Positions 45,274 through 53,125 of a stretch of DNA of 64,000 bases are shown in pieces (position 1 is the first letter of the stretch; every line of letters starts with the position of its first letter). This stretch comes from Bacteroidota bacterium (GTDB lineage: Bacteria; Bacteroidota; Bacteroidia; B-17B0; Aurantibacillaceae). The notes under the pieces are model-generated. The model was not told the origin of the DNA. It saw only the letters and a program-made list of their open reading frames with translations, and did no database searches. The stretch covers positions 310,001 to 374,000 of the forward strand of contig JAUXZS010000028.1 of assembly GCA_030692515.1 (NCBI GenBank), written 5' to 3'. Made by a program: the position numbers and the translations under genes.

Positions 45274-45798
45274 TTAAAAAAGTTTTATAAGGTTTTTAAA
45301 TTTATTAATTAAAACTCCATCTTCACCCACCCACTCCGGCATCACAAACAATTTTTCTCTAAACCCTGGAATTTTCACCGCTTTAATCCTTCCTGATTTC
45401 ACAACCGAGCGTAAATAAACCGACAGTGTATTCTTTGGATCATTGTAAAACTGATACTGCTTGTCCAGTTTCAACAAGTGCTTATGGATTTCCATACTGG
45501 TTAACGGTTTGTTCTCCATACTCAGCAGGAACACAAACTTTGTGGAATATGGCCAGTCCTGTTTAAAATCTTCGAATGTTAGCCTTTTTTCTGCCTTTTC
45601 AGGGCTTTTTAGCTCCTGCTTGGTGGTATTTAGCGTGTCAAATTTCAGCTGAAGCGTGTCGAGCTCATCCCTTAATTCAAAAATGTGGTTGATGAAGTCA
45701 TCTTCCGACCAGTTTTCAAATTCCTGACGGTCTTCCTGCCGTTTTAAACTGCGATATTTGTGCTTCCATGCGGACTTTTTAGTGCTTGTTTCAGTCAT
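45274..45798 (-). CDS. coiled-coil plus winged-helix protein
   Basis: This 174-residue protein has a basic N-terminus, a predicted coiled coil (about 40-75, IFELRDELDTLQLKFDTLNT) and a C-terminal winged-helix-like domain (about 75-165, SMEIHKHLLKL and SVYLRSVVKSGRIKAV). It could bind DNA and regulate the block that follows. It is divergent from the XRE/IrrE gene with 211 bp between them and is the first gene of the five-gene minus-strand block. Confidence 0.45.
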   Translation of the reverse strand: MTETSTKKSAWKHKYRSLKRQEDRQEFENWSEDDFINHIFELRDELDTLQLKFDTLNTTKQELKSPEKAEKRLTFEDFKQDWPYSTKFVFLLSMENKPLTSMEIHKHLLKLDKQYQFYNDPKNTLSVYLRSVVKSGRIKAVKIPGFREKLFVMPEWVGEDGVLINKFKNLIKLF

Positions 45799-45941
45799 CT
45801 TTATATAATCTATATCTGTTCTATATTATTTCTAAATGGCTTCTATGTAATTTCTAAGGACAAAACATATAAAATCGATAACAAATCTATGGCATTTTTA
45901 CATCATTTTCATAGGCAAAAGAAAAAATTTAAGTCAAAAAA

Positions 45942-45959
45942 GATTTCTCATTGAGAATC
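45942..45959. promoter_or_regulatory. operator-like palindrome in divergent promoter region
   Basis: TTCTCA and TGAGAA flank a single T in an 18-bp imperfect palindrome, between the divergent genes at 45798 and 46010. It is a plausible binding site for the XRE-type regulator encoded next to it. Confidence 0.4.
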
Positions 45960-46009
45960 AACAAAATACACTTTTTTATAAACTTATTTATGCACAATTA
46001 ATTTGATAT

Positions 46010-47092
46010 ATGCAGAATTGTTTTACTTTTGATTTCGGAAATGATTTTAAAGATATGATGCTCCAAGAACAAAAAATAAATCCTAAAATGTTAATGCTTG
46101 CACGTGAGGCAAGAGGCTTAACACAACTTGAACTGGCGGATCAGGCAGGAATTAACCGTTCCAATATCAGCCGTTTTGAGCAGGAGTTTACAGGCTTTAC
46201 AGATGATGTACTCGAAAAATTAATACGTGCGCTACGCTTTCCTGAAAATTTCTTTTTACAAGATCAGGAAATACTCCCGCCCGCTTTATATCGCAGGCGT
46301 GATAAAGTACCATCCAAAGCATTATCCTTTATTGATGCCAACATTAATATTTACCGTTTGAATCTTCAGCGTTTAATGGAAGCAATGAAAATTGAAACAC
46401 ATAAAATTCCTTTGCTTCCAGTTTCTGAAATAGGATCACCGGCAGAGGCTGCAATAAAACTTCGTAAGCTTTGGAAAATGCCAAAAGGAGAAATCAATAA
46501 TCTGATTGAAATTTTGGAAGCTAATGGCGTAATGACTTTGGCAGTGGACTTTGGAACAGACCGTGTGGATAGCAGAAGCGTTTTAATCAACAACGAGTAT
46601 CCGATTATTTTTTATAACAAAACATTACTCGGAGATCGTTTGCGTTTTTCACTCGCTTATGAATTAGGACACATCATCATGCATACAAGACAGGTACTTG
46701 TTTCTCTTGAAGAACTCGGACACGAAGCCAATTTATTTGCAGCAGAATTTTTAATGCCCGCAAAGGACATTCATTCCGATTTAAAAGAAACAATCAATTT
46801 GGATGTGCTGATGAATTTAAAACGCAAGTGGAAAGTTTCGATGCAAGCTCTTTTATACCGTGCCAGTGATTTGGAACTCTTAAGTGAAAATCAGAAGCGG
46901 TATATCATCGGACAATTCAATGCCTTGAAAATAAGAAGAAGAGAACCTGTTGAATTGGATGTGATGATTGAAAGAGGAAGCATTATCCGTGATTTAATTA
47001 CCCGTTACAGAAACAAACAAAAAATGAGCGTCAAAGAAATGGCCGAGTTTTTTTATCTGAGTCAGGAGGAATTCTTACAGCGGTATAATTAA
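46010..47092 (+). CDS. XRE/ImmA-IrrE-type regulator (COG2856) with altered zinc motif
   Basis: This 360-residue protein has an XRE HTH (about 25-80; ARGLTQLELADQAGINRSNI), a linker and an ImmA/IrrE metallopeptidase-like domain (about 170-260). The expected zinc motif H-E-x-x-H reads SLAYELGHIIMH: the first His is a Tyr (codon TAT), while Glu and the second His are kept. The same family elsewhere cleaves phage or ICE repressors on DNA damage. With one zinc ligand changed, activity is doubtful. An ATG at 46055 or 46058 is an alternative start. It is likely the switch regulator of the element. Confidence 0.8.
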   Translation: MQNCFTFDFGNDFKDMMLQEQKINPKMLMLAREARGLTQLELADQAGINRSNISRFEQEFTGFTDDVLEKLIRALRFPENFFLQDQEILPPALYRRRDKVPSKALSFIDANINIYRLNLQRLMEAMKIETHKIPLLPVSEIGSPAEAAIKLRKLWKMPKGEINNLIEILEANGVMTLAVDFGTDRVDSRSVLINNEYPIIFYNKTLLGDRLRFSLAYELGHIIMHTRQVLVSLEELGHEANLFAAEFLMPAKDIHSDLKETINLDVLMNLKRKWKVSMQALLYRASDLELLSENQKRYIIGQFNALKIRRREPVELDVMIERGSIIRDLITRYRNKQKMSVKEMAEFFYLSQEEFLQRYN

Positions 47093-47124
47093 AAATAAAA
47101 TAGTAACGATAAAATTTGAGATAT

Positions 47125-47364
47125 ATGATGATGATGATGAAAGTGAGTATGAAAACAGGCATTAAGCCTTACACAAAAAAAGACCTCTCTGTTCTTTATG
47201 AATTAAGTCCGAGAGCGTTTTACACCATGTTTAAACCACATGAAGAAACAGTTGGTAAAAAATTAGGTCGTTACTATTCAGTACGTCAAGTAGAAACTAT
47301 TTTTGATAAACTCGGCTTACCTCCTTGTTTACTAAATGATGAATTTGAAAAGCAAAAATCTTAA
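47125..47364 (+). CDS. small HTH protein (excisionase-like), copy 1
   Basis: This protein has about 79 residues. The start is uncertain: five ATG codons in a row lie at 47125-47139 and another ATG is at 47149, and I take the first. The core KPYTKKDLSVLYELSPRAFY followed by YYSVRQVETIFDKLG is an HTH of the excisionase/MerR-N type: Y-T-K-K-(D/E)-L, a recognition helix, then a second helix. It is related to the protein at 48685-48903. It probably binds DNA of the element. Confidence 0.6.
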   Translation: MMMMMKVSMKTGIKPYTKKDLSVLYELSPRAFYTMFKPHEETVGKKLGRYYSVRQVETIFDKLGLPPCLLNDEFEKQKS

Positions 47365-47387
47365 TTAATAAAAGTAAAGTCTCCGTT

Positions 47388-47813
47388 ATGAAAACAAACA
47401 AAAGCAGTCAAGTGCTGACACAGCCACGTATCTTTAAGTATGATTTAAAATTTATGGACTTGTGGCACATCACCAATGATTATTTAAAAACAAGTTCGCT
47501 CGATCAGGAAGAGAAAAAAGAAGTGATGGTACGCATCCATGAATTTTCACTTCATTTACAAAACACCATTGCACTTTATCCTCTGCAAAATGAAATCAAA
47601 GACGAGCAGTTATATAATTCCATTGCATCATCTTTAAAAGAGCTATTACGCAGAGCAAAAATTAGTATGGCTCGTAACAGCAGATTTAATGATGAATTCA
47701 GAGGTTACTGGAAATTCTTAGCTGAAGTCATAAAAAATGAAGCCTTGCTCTTGCAAGATGAAAAACTCGAAGATGTATTTCTGAATTTTGAAACAGCCAC
47801 CACTACTTTTTAA
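47388..47813 (+). CDS. unknown helical protein upstream of terminator
   Basis: This 141-residue protein is mostly helical, basic overall, and has no known motif (KFMDLWHITNDYLKTSSLDQ near the start). It is the last gene of the unit starting at 46010 and is followed by a good terminator. It is conserved in character with other small proteins of Bacteroidota elements, but I do not recognise it. Confidence 0.5.
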   Translation: MKTNKSSQVLTQPRIFKYDLKFMDLWHITNDYLKTSSLDQEEKKEVMVRIHEFSLHLQNTIALYPLQNEIKDEQLYNSIASSLKELLRRAKISMARNSRFNDEFRGYWKFLAEVIKNEALLLQDEKLEDVFLNFETATTTF

Positions 47814-47841
47814 ATAATATTTTTTATTTCTTACGAAAATG

Positions 47842-47868
47842 AAGCCGGATTTTGTCCGGCTTTTTTGT
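47842..47868 (+). terminator. rho-independent terminator
   Basis: AAGCCGGA and TCCGGCTT form an 8-bp stem with a 5-base loop followed by TTTTGTTTTT. It closes the regulator unit. Confidence 0.88.
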
Positions 47869-47890
47869 TTTTATCCCTTCCCAAAAGTTT

Positions 47891-48030
47891 CAATAAGTAC
47901 CAATACGTTTCAATGCGTTTGTTTGAGTACAGTTAAGTACAGTTAGCTACACTTAACAGCAGTTACACACAGTTAGATACAGTAACATACGACAATGTAC
48001 ACTTAGGTACAGTTGCATACAGTTGTCGGC
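47891..48030 (+). promoter_or_regulatory. 14-unit 10-bp-periodic repeat array
   Basis: From 47891 the sequence divides into consecutive 10-base units, most ending in TAC: CAATAAGTAC, CAATACGTTT, CAATGCGTTT, GTTTGAGTAC, AGTTAAGTAC, AGTTAGCTAC and so on to AGTTGCATAC at 48011-48020. The first units match those at 33563-33605 and 48909-48951; later ones drift to a TACAGTTA form. The strict 10-bp phase over about 140 bp has no coding explanation. A -7-like GAAATTTG follows at 48052. It is a likely multi-site regulator array or replication iteron set. The gap 47814-48110 holds only this and the terminator. Confidence 0.8.
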
Positions 48031-48110
48031 ACGCTCCCCTTTTTGTTGTCGGAAATTTGTCCTGTCAATTAGAAATCAACAGAAAAAATAATCATAAAAA
48101 AAAGAACATC

Positions 48111-48683
48111 ATGAGCGCAATCAAAAAAACAAATCCGAAAACAAAAAAAAGCAGCAAGGGAAAAGTAATTCAACTGAATGTTTTTCGTCAGCCCAATCAA
48201 ACAGAAACAGAACAATTAATCAAAGCAGTTTTAAACGTAGCACAAAGTGCCTTGTGGTTCAATAAAAATTTCAGCAGCAAAGAAAAAGAAAATTTAAAAG
48301 AACTCATCGCAGACCATTTTTACAATGGCAAAAATGAAAAAACAAATTTCAAAGAGCTCATCGAGCGCATCTGTTTAGCCAAGCGTTATGTTGCCCGCAA
48401 AAGAGGAAGATACATTTCCAAACCACAGGACTGGTTAAACATTCATTATCCATTAGGACTGGCAGGGACTGCTGCATGGTTAAAACAAGTAAACGAAGTA
48501 AGAAAAGATGTTCCTGAATACAATAAAGGAATTAAAACGTTTGCGACTGCTATTTTAAAATTCATTGAAAATCCGCAGGCAGTAACCTTTTACAGATACC
48601 GCAGATTGCTTATGGAACAAAAACAATTTGACCTTTTACAAATATTAAACAACACATTAATCAATCTTCAATACTCCCTGTAA
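48111..48683 (+). CDS. unknown basic protein of the element
   Basis: This protein has 190 residues from the ATG at 48111 (a longer frame starts at a TTG, 48057, inside the promoter region). The N-terminus is Lys-rich (KKTNPKTKKSSKGK), then helical with no catalytic motif; KRYVARKRGRYISKPQDWLN is a strongly basic loop. DNA or RNA binding is plausible. Its position right after the long 10-bp array makes it a candidate for the array-binding regulator or a replication initiator, but I do not recognise the fold. Confidence 0.5.
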   Translation: MSAIKKTNPKTKKSSKGKVIQLNVFRQPNQTETEQLIKAVLNVAQSALWFNKNFSSKEKENLKELIADHFYNGKNEKTNFKELIERICLAKRYVARKRGRYISKPQDWLNIHYPLGLAGTAAWLKQVNEVRKDVPEYNKGIKTFATAILKFIENPQAVTFYRYRRLLMEQKQFDLLQILNNTLINLQYSL

Positions 48684-48684
48684 C

Positions 48685-48903
48685 ATGTCAGAAGAAAAAA
48701 ATACCAACAACAGTTTTATGATCCGTGCCTATACAAAAAAAGAACTCAGGCAATTATACGGTATTCCTAAATCAACTTTTCTCAGATGGCTATTACCACT
48801 GCGAAGCAAATTAAAATCACAGCGCAGCAATTGGCTTACTGCTGCCGAAGTGGAATGTTTTGTAAAAGAATACGGATTCCCCGGAATAAAAAATTTCAGT
48901 TAA
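48685..48903 (+). CDS. small HTH protein (excisionase-like), copy 2
   Basis: This 72-residue protein is related to the one at 47125-47364. AYTKKELRQLYGIPKSTFLR gives the HTH, followed by SNWLTAAEVECFVKEYGFPG. It starts 1 bp after the preceding gene and ends 5 bp before the right 10-bp array. A small DNA-binding protein next to three copies of a phased site is a candidate regulator of that site. Confidence 0.6.
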   Translation: MSEEKNTNNSFMIRAYTKKELRQLYGIPKSTFLRWLLPLRSKLKSQRSNWLTAAEVECFVKEYGFPGIKNFS

Positions 48904-48908
48904 GGAGT

Positions 48909-48996
48909 TTCAATAAGTACCAAAAAGTACCAATGAGTTTTGATAAGGTCTAAAACAGGAATGCACGCCAAACCCTTGATGCACCTTTGTTCCGTG
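48909..48996 (+). promoter_or_regulatory. 10-bp-periodic repeat array and promoter, right
   Basis: TTCAATAAGTACCAAAAAGT followed by ACCAATGAGTTTTGATAAGGTCT (48909-48951) matches the left array in inverted orientation. A -7-like CACCTTTG follows at 48982-48989, again 30 bp from the array edge as in the left copy, and weaker similarity continues through the spacer. It drives the 49047-60045 gene series. Confidence 0.65.
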
Positions 48997-49046
48997 AATG
49001 ATGGTGAAAATAAAAAAACAAACGAATTAAAAACAAAGGAGGTTAA

Positions 49047-49232
49047 ATGGAAAAAAATCAAACAAGCGCAGACAGCACAAGCAACATGTTTTTAACCGGA
49101 ACCATATTGCTTGCCAACCTGGACTATTCAGGACTTGCCGATTATGCGCTCAAAGCACTTGTCGGAGGTGTGATTTGGATGTCCTTCAAAATAACAGGTG
49201 ATTATATCAGTGAACGATTAAAAAGGAAATAA
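49047..49232 (+). CDS. small membrane protein
   Basis: This 61-residue protein has one or two hydrophobic stretches (about 15-27 and 33-50, KALVGGVIWMSFKITGDYI) and a basic tail. It is preceded by AAAGGAGG seven bases before the ATG, an unusually good Shine-Dalgarno site for Bacteroidota. It is the first gene of the long plus-strand series and overlaps the next by 1 bp. It may be a virion membrane protein or holin-like. Confidence 0.6.
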   Translation: MEKNQTSADSTSNMFLTGTILLANLDYSGLADYALKALVGGVIWMSFKITGDYISERLKRK

Positions 49233-49723
49233 TGGAGACGTGGAAAAAAATAGCAGCAGGAACAGTCATCGGAGGCGTACTCATTGGCGGGACAATTTAT
49301 GTGGTTCGCTTAAATAAAATGAATGCAGAACTCGAAACTGTGCCGATGGTGAAAATTCACAAACTGGATTTATCAGGATTAACACTCAGAGTGGATGTGC
49401 AGTTAAAAAATCCAACACGCACTCCCTTTAAAATAAAGTTTCCTTTTATCAAGCTCGTGTACAAAAGCACAACCATTGGTTCTTCTCAGGTGGTGGACAA
49501 AGAAATTTCCATTCCTGCTTTTGGTGAAGCGGTAATAGAACAAATCATGATACGTGTTCCCCTAATGAATATTTTTTCACTCTCAGGAAGTTTAATCAGA
49601 GCCATACAAAACAAGGAGCCGGTGAAATTAAATGTGAACACTCTTACCACAATTGATTTGGGATGGAAAAAAGTTCCCTACACAAAAAGCGATACCATAA
49701 CACTTAGTCAGGCAAAAGCATAA
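49232..49723 (+). CDS. LEA14-like membrane-anchored protein
   Basis: This 163-residue protein has an N-terminal membrane helix (about 7-26), then a beta-sandwich with VKIHKLDLSGLTLRVDVQL and KNPTRTPFKIKFPFIKLVY, which matches the LEA14/water-stress (WHy) domain pattern of N-P-x-x-x-P-x-x-I/V. In bacteria this fold is found on exported and virion-like proteins, and its role is not settled. It overlaps both neighbours by 1 bp. Confidence 0.6.
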   Translation: METWKKIAAGTVIGGVLIGGTIYVVRLNKMNAELETVPMVKIHKLDLSGLTLRVDVQLKNPTRTPFKIKFPFIKLVYKSTTIGSSQVVDKEISIPAFGEAVIEQIMIRVPLMNIFSLSGSLIRAIQNKEPVKLNVNTLTTIDLGWKKVPYTKSDTITLSQAKA

Positions 49724-51528
49724 TGGAAAGAAGAGAAACAGTAAAAGTAAAAAGCGGAACGCAGTTCGACCATTTGTTTCCAAGGGCGATGCTGACCACC
49801 ATCACCAAAAAGAAAGGAGCAACAGTGGCAGACACCATTCGCTTTATTCCACAGGTGGTTCGTGAAACACTTTTTCATACCGAGAAAATCGCACGAGTGC
49901 TGAAACGAAAAACAACAGAGGAAACATGCAGAGCGATATGGCAATTTGTGTATGACCACATCGCTTACAAAAAAGATGAAGATGGAAAAGAACAAATACG
50001 CAGTCCCGCAAGAGCATGGCACGACAGAGCAAACATCCAAGGAGTAGATTGTGATTGTTACACGGTGTTTATCAGCAGCATTCTGAGCAATTTAAAAATC
50101 AGACATATCCTGCGCATCACCAAATACAAAGAGGATCACTTTCAGCACATCTACCCAATCGTTCCTTTAAACGGTGGCTCTTACATCACCATCGATTGTG
50201 TAGTGAACCATTTTAATTACGAAGAACCTTACAGTGAAAAAAAAGATACAACAATGGATTTAGAATATTTAAACGGGGTGAATGACCCCAACAGCAAAGC
50301 TACCGAACTCTTAGAGTTAGATGGTATCTACGATGATCAGGCAGCAATGGCTGAACTGGGAAAGCTCTTCAAACGCAAATCATCCGGCGGAGCTCCCAAA
50401 CAAAAAAGCGGTGGCTTTAAACAAACTTTTAAAAAAGGTGCGATTAAAGAAGCCTATAAAAAAGGAGGTATAAAAGCGATTGCAAAAATTGGCTTGCATG
50501 TTACCAACCGCTTAAACCCTGCTACGGTGCTTATTCGCAACGGTATTTTACTGGCCATGAAAACAAACATGTTCAAAATCGCTCAGCGATTACGCTATGC
50601 ATACTTGACCGAAGACAAAGCAAGAGAAATGGAAGTCGACATGGATAAATTTCAGAAGCTAAAAAAAGTAAATGAAAAACTGCAAAACATTTTTTATGGT
50701 GCAGGTGGTATTCCTGAAAATTATAAAAAAGCAATTCTTACCGGAAGAGGAAACAAAGATCATCAGGTAAACGGATTGGGTTATGTAGTCGATGACATGA
50801 GCGGCATCAATAAATATTCCACTACTGAAGAATTACTCGGAACGGATATTTATCAGGGAGAAGAACTACAAGTTCTGAATGGACTTGGAGAACCGTACTC
50901 AGCAGCAGCTTCCATCACAGCAGCCACAGGAATACTCGGTGCAATTGCAGGATTACTAAAAGGAATCGGCAGTCTTTTTCCAAAGAAGAACAAGGCATCC
51001 AAAGATTTTGAAGAAGGCGGTTCAGAATCCGGTGGAGAATCAGGCTCCAATTCAAACGAGTCAGGTGGCGGTGGAGAAAGCGATTCAGCAAACGATGGTG
51101 GCGGTTCAGGTGAGAGTGGTAACAACAATCAAATCACGATTAAGAAAAACACCACGCCATCAAAAAATGAAAGCTCCTCCAATGAAAGTTCCTCCAATGA
51201 AAATTCAGGTGGAGCAAATGAAGAAGGTGGTGGCGATTCAGGTGGTAATTCAAAAACAGCCAACAAAGAAAGTTCGGGAGGCGATCCAAAGCCCGAAGGA
51301 TTTTGGGAGAAGAATAAAAAATGGATTAAGCCTGTGGGCATTGGCGCAGCAGCACTTGGATTACTCTATGCAGGTTATCGCATGGTAACAGGAAAGAAAA
51401 AAGAAAATGCCAAACCTGCTTTGTCCGGAATACCAAAAAGCACAAAAAAAAAGCAAAGCAGGAAAGGAGGTAAAAAATCACCTATCAAAAGTAAAAAACA
51501 AAAAAAAGAAGCAGTCGCATTGCTTTAA
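49723..51528 (+). CDS. transglutaminase-like protein with Ser/Gly-rich region and membrane helix
   Basis: In this 601-residue protein an N-terminal transglutaminase-like fold has Cys 110 in GVDCDCYTVF, His near 142 in DHFQHIYPI, and Asp 158 in YITIDCVV, a plausible Cys-His-Asp triad. Then come a basic middle region (220-300), a low-complexity stretch rich in Gly, Ser, Asn and Glu (about 425-520), a membrane helix (about 540-560, VGIGAAALGLLYAGYRM) and a very basic tail. A surface-exposed enzyme or cross-linking structural protein with a membrane anchor would fit. It is the largest gene of the series. Confidence 0.65.
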   Translation: MERRETVKVKSGTQFDHLFPRAMLTTITKKKGATVADTIRFIPQVVRETLFHTEKIARVLKRKTTEETCRAIWQFVYDHIAYKKDEDGKEQIRSPARAWHDRANIQGVDCDCYTVFISSILSNLKIRHILRITKYKEDHFQHIYPIVPLNGGSYITIDCVVNHFNYEEPYSEKKDTTMDLEYLNGVNDPNSKATELLELDGIYDDQAAMAELGKLFKRKSSGGAPKQKSGGFKQTFKKGAIKEAYKKGGIKAIAKIGLHVTNRLNPATVLIRNGILLAMKTNMFKIAQRLRYAYLTEDKAREMEVDMDKFQKLKKVNEKLQNIFYGAGGIPENYKKAILTGRGNKDHQVNGLGYVVDDMSGINKYSTTEELLGTDIYQGEELQVLNGLGEPYSAAASITAATGILGAIAGLLKGIGSLFPKKNKASKDFEEGGSESGGESGSNSNESGGGGESDSANDGGGSGESGNNNQITIKKNTTPSKNESSSNESSSNENSGGANEEGGGDSGGNSKTANKESSGGDPKPEGFWEKNKKWIKPVGIGAAALGLLYAGYRMVTGKKKENAKPALSGIPKSTKKKQSRKGGKKSPIKSKKQKKEAVALL

Positions 51529-51558
51529 ACAAAAAGAAAAAATTAAAACAATAAAATC

Positions 51559-52185
51559 ATGAAGAAGAAAAATTCATACGAGAAAAAGGCGCAGAAAAAG
51601 CAATTACTGGAAGGTGTTGCAGCAGAGCATGCAAAAGGCGACTTCAAAAAAACAGCAATGGAAACAGGGCGTGACATCCTGATAGGTGCTGTTGGCGGAG
51701 GACTCGCAGGTGCAGTACTCGGACGCTCTTCGTTCTTGGTGGGAGTTGCAGTAACAGGTGTTGGTCATTACATGGGCAGTAGTGGCGCAGCAGCATTCGG
51801 TGTGGGCATGATGGCTTCGGGCGGTTATCAGGCAGTAGCGGGTGCAATGAACGGACCGGAGAAAGAAGGATTTGAAGGCGTGAAAGAACGCATGTCTGCT
51901 TTCAAAGACGAGTTCAAACGTAAACTGTTCCTTGACAAAATCATCAAGAGCAAAAAGAAAGAAGAAGAGAAATCCGAAGAAGGAACCAACGGCATGGGTG
52001 AAGTGCAATACTTTACTTATCCCAACGCCAAGGAACTGGAAGGAACGCAGGATCACTTGAAAACACTCGAGCAAATCGAAAAACAAGTGGAAGAGTCTGC
52101 GAAAAAGTTTGAAGCCAAACAATCTGTTTCAGGCGGATTGGAAGGAGAAATGGGAATGACGGACGTTAGCGACCAGAATTTCTAA
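51559..52185 (+). CDS. glycine-rich membrane protein
   Basis: In this 208-residue protein residues 38-100 form two hydrophobic Gly/Ala-rich segments (ILIGAVGGGLAGAVLGRSSF and later GAAAFGVGMMASGGYQAVAG), the glycine-zipper type that packs in membranes. It has a basic N-terminus and a charged, helical C-terminal half. It could be an internal-membrane protein of a virion. No known family recognised. Confidence 0.55.
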   Translation: MKKKNSYEKKAQKKQLLEGVAAEHAKGDFKKTAMETGRDILIGAVGGGLAGAVLGRSSFLVGVAVTGVGHYMGSSGAAAFGVGMMASGGYQAVAGAMNGPEKEGFEGVKERMSAFKDEFKRKLFLDKIIKSKKKEEEKSEEGTNGMGEVQYFTYPNAKELEGTQDHLKTLEQIEKQVEESAKKFEAKQSVSGGLEGEMGMTDVSDQNF

Positions 52186-52291
52186 ACAATACCTGAACTG
52201 AGTTTAGCAGAATCTAAATCCCTCTCCTGGTCGGAGCATCATCACATCACAAAAAAATAAAATAATTATTAATCCTAAAAACGAAAAAAAT

Positions 52292-53011
52292 ATGTTAGGC
52301 GTATTAGACGGAGTAGAAGAATACAACAATGCAGGAGCCTTATTAGGCTTGGATGCTGTTGACAATGATGAATTGCTTGGCGCATTAAGACGCATGAATC
52401 CCATTCAGCGTATGCGTACCATCAACAAACTGGCAAGCGGTGTTCCTGCAAGTAAAGGATCACGTGCTGAAATGGAAAAACATTTTAATGAACTGCCACA
52501 GCACATTAAAGATGGTTTAATGAAAGGAGAACTGCGTTTGGCTGATACTGTCATCTACAGCATCAAAGCGGTGAACTCTAAAACCATCAAGATGTTTGAA
52601 ACACAAGATGACAAAGAAGTGGGCTTGCGTAATATCAGTAACGCAAAATTGCCAAAGAACCAAGCTTTACTGGTAAGCGGAATTTTCTTTTTAGCGGGAA
52701 TCCCTGCTGAAGTGAACAAGGATAAAATCATCGGAACAAAATACGAAGGTATTGAAGAGTTCGCTGCCTTGTCAAACGGAGAGTTCTCTTTGAAGAGCAA
52801 CAAAAAAATCATCATGCCGGAAACCGTGAACACCATTTTTAAAACCAAAAACATGAACACCGTTCCTGTTGGGTATTACAAACTGGCAAATCCACGAATG
52901 ATCCACGATGACATTTTGATTGAAGCGACCATCGACTTAGGTTCATTGGAAGGCTTGGATGCAAAAACGCACGTGTACGTTGGATTGCACGGTACTATCA
53001 CTACTCCATAA
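52292..53011 (+). CDS. candidate major structural (capsid) protein
   Basis: This 239-residue protein has a helical N-terminus (1-85), then a beta-rich domain (about 90-239) with no membrane helix or enzymatic motif. Reasons to see it as the abundant structural protein are that it stands in its own unit, with a 106-bp 5' gap and an exceptionally stable hairpin pair right after its stop, and that it lies between membrane proteins and a row of small beta-rich proteins. A double jelly-roll fold cannot be shown from sequence alone, and 239 residues is short for that class. The assignment is inference. Confidence 0.45.
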   Translation: MLGVLDGVEEYNNAGALLGLDAVDNDELLGALRRMNPIQRMRTINKLASGVPASKGSRAEMEKHFNELPQHIKDGLMKGELRLADTVIYSIKAVNSKTIKMFETQDDKEVGLRNISNAKLPKNQALLVSGIFFLAGIPAEVNKDKIIGTKYEGIEEFAALSNGEFSLKSNKKIIMPETVNTIFKTKNMNTVPVGYYKLANPRMIHDDILIEATIDLGSLEGLDAKTHVYVGLHGTITTP

Positions 53012-53019
53012 CAGGAGTA

Positions 53020-53090
53020 CTGAGTCCGAAGTTACGCAGCCACATGTGCTGCGTAACTCGGAGGACTCAGGTGTCAGGGACACTTTTATT
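53020..53090 (+). terminator. double hairpin after the candidate capsid gene
   Basis: CTGAGTCC (53020-53027) pairs with GGACTCAG (53063-53070), and inside it GTTACGCAGC (53031-53040) pairs with GCTGCGTAAC (53048-53057): 18 bp in two perfect parts. A smaller hairpin, GTGTC/GACAC, and TTTTATT follow. It may act as a partial terminator or a stabiliser of the upstream mRNA. Confidence 0.85.
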
Positions 53091-53125
53091 AAAAAGAAAA
53101 AGTAAAACGATTAAAATAAAACAAG

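Noticed and set aside
47891-48030. CRISPR-like array
   Set aside because: Units are 10 bp without spacers, drift along the array, and no cas gene is near. The phasing fits protein-binding sites, not a CRISPR.
51604-52122. Minus-strand frame opposite the glycine-rich membrane gene
   Set aside because: It is the shadow of a plus-strand gene that fits the operon spacing and direction. The translated minus product is His/Cys/Phe-rich with no fold-like pattern.
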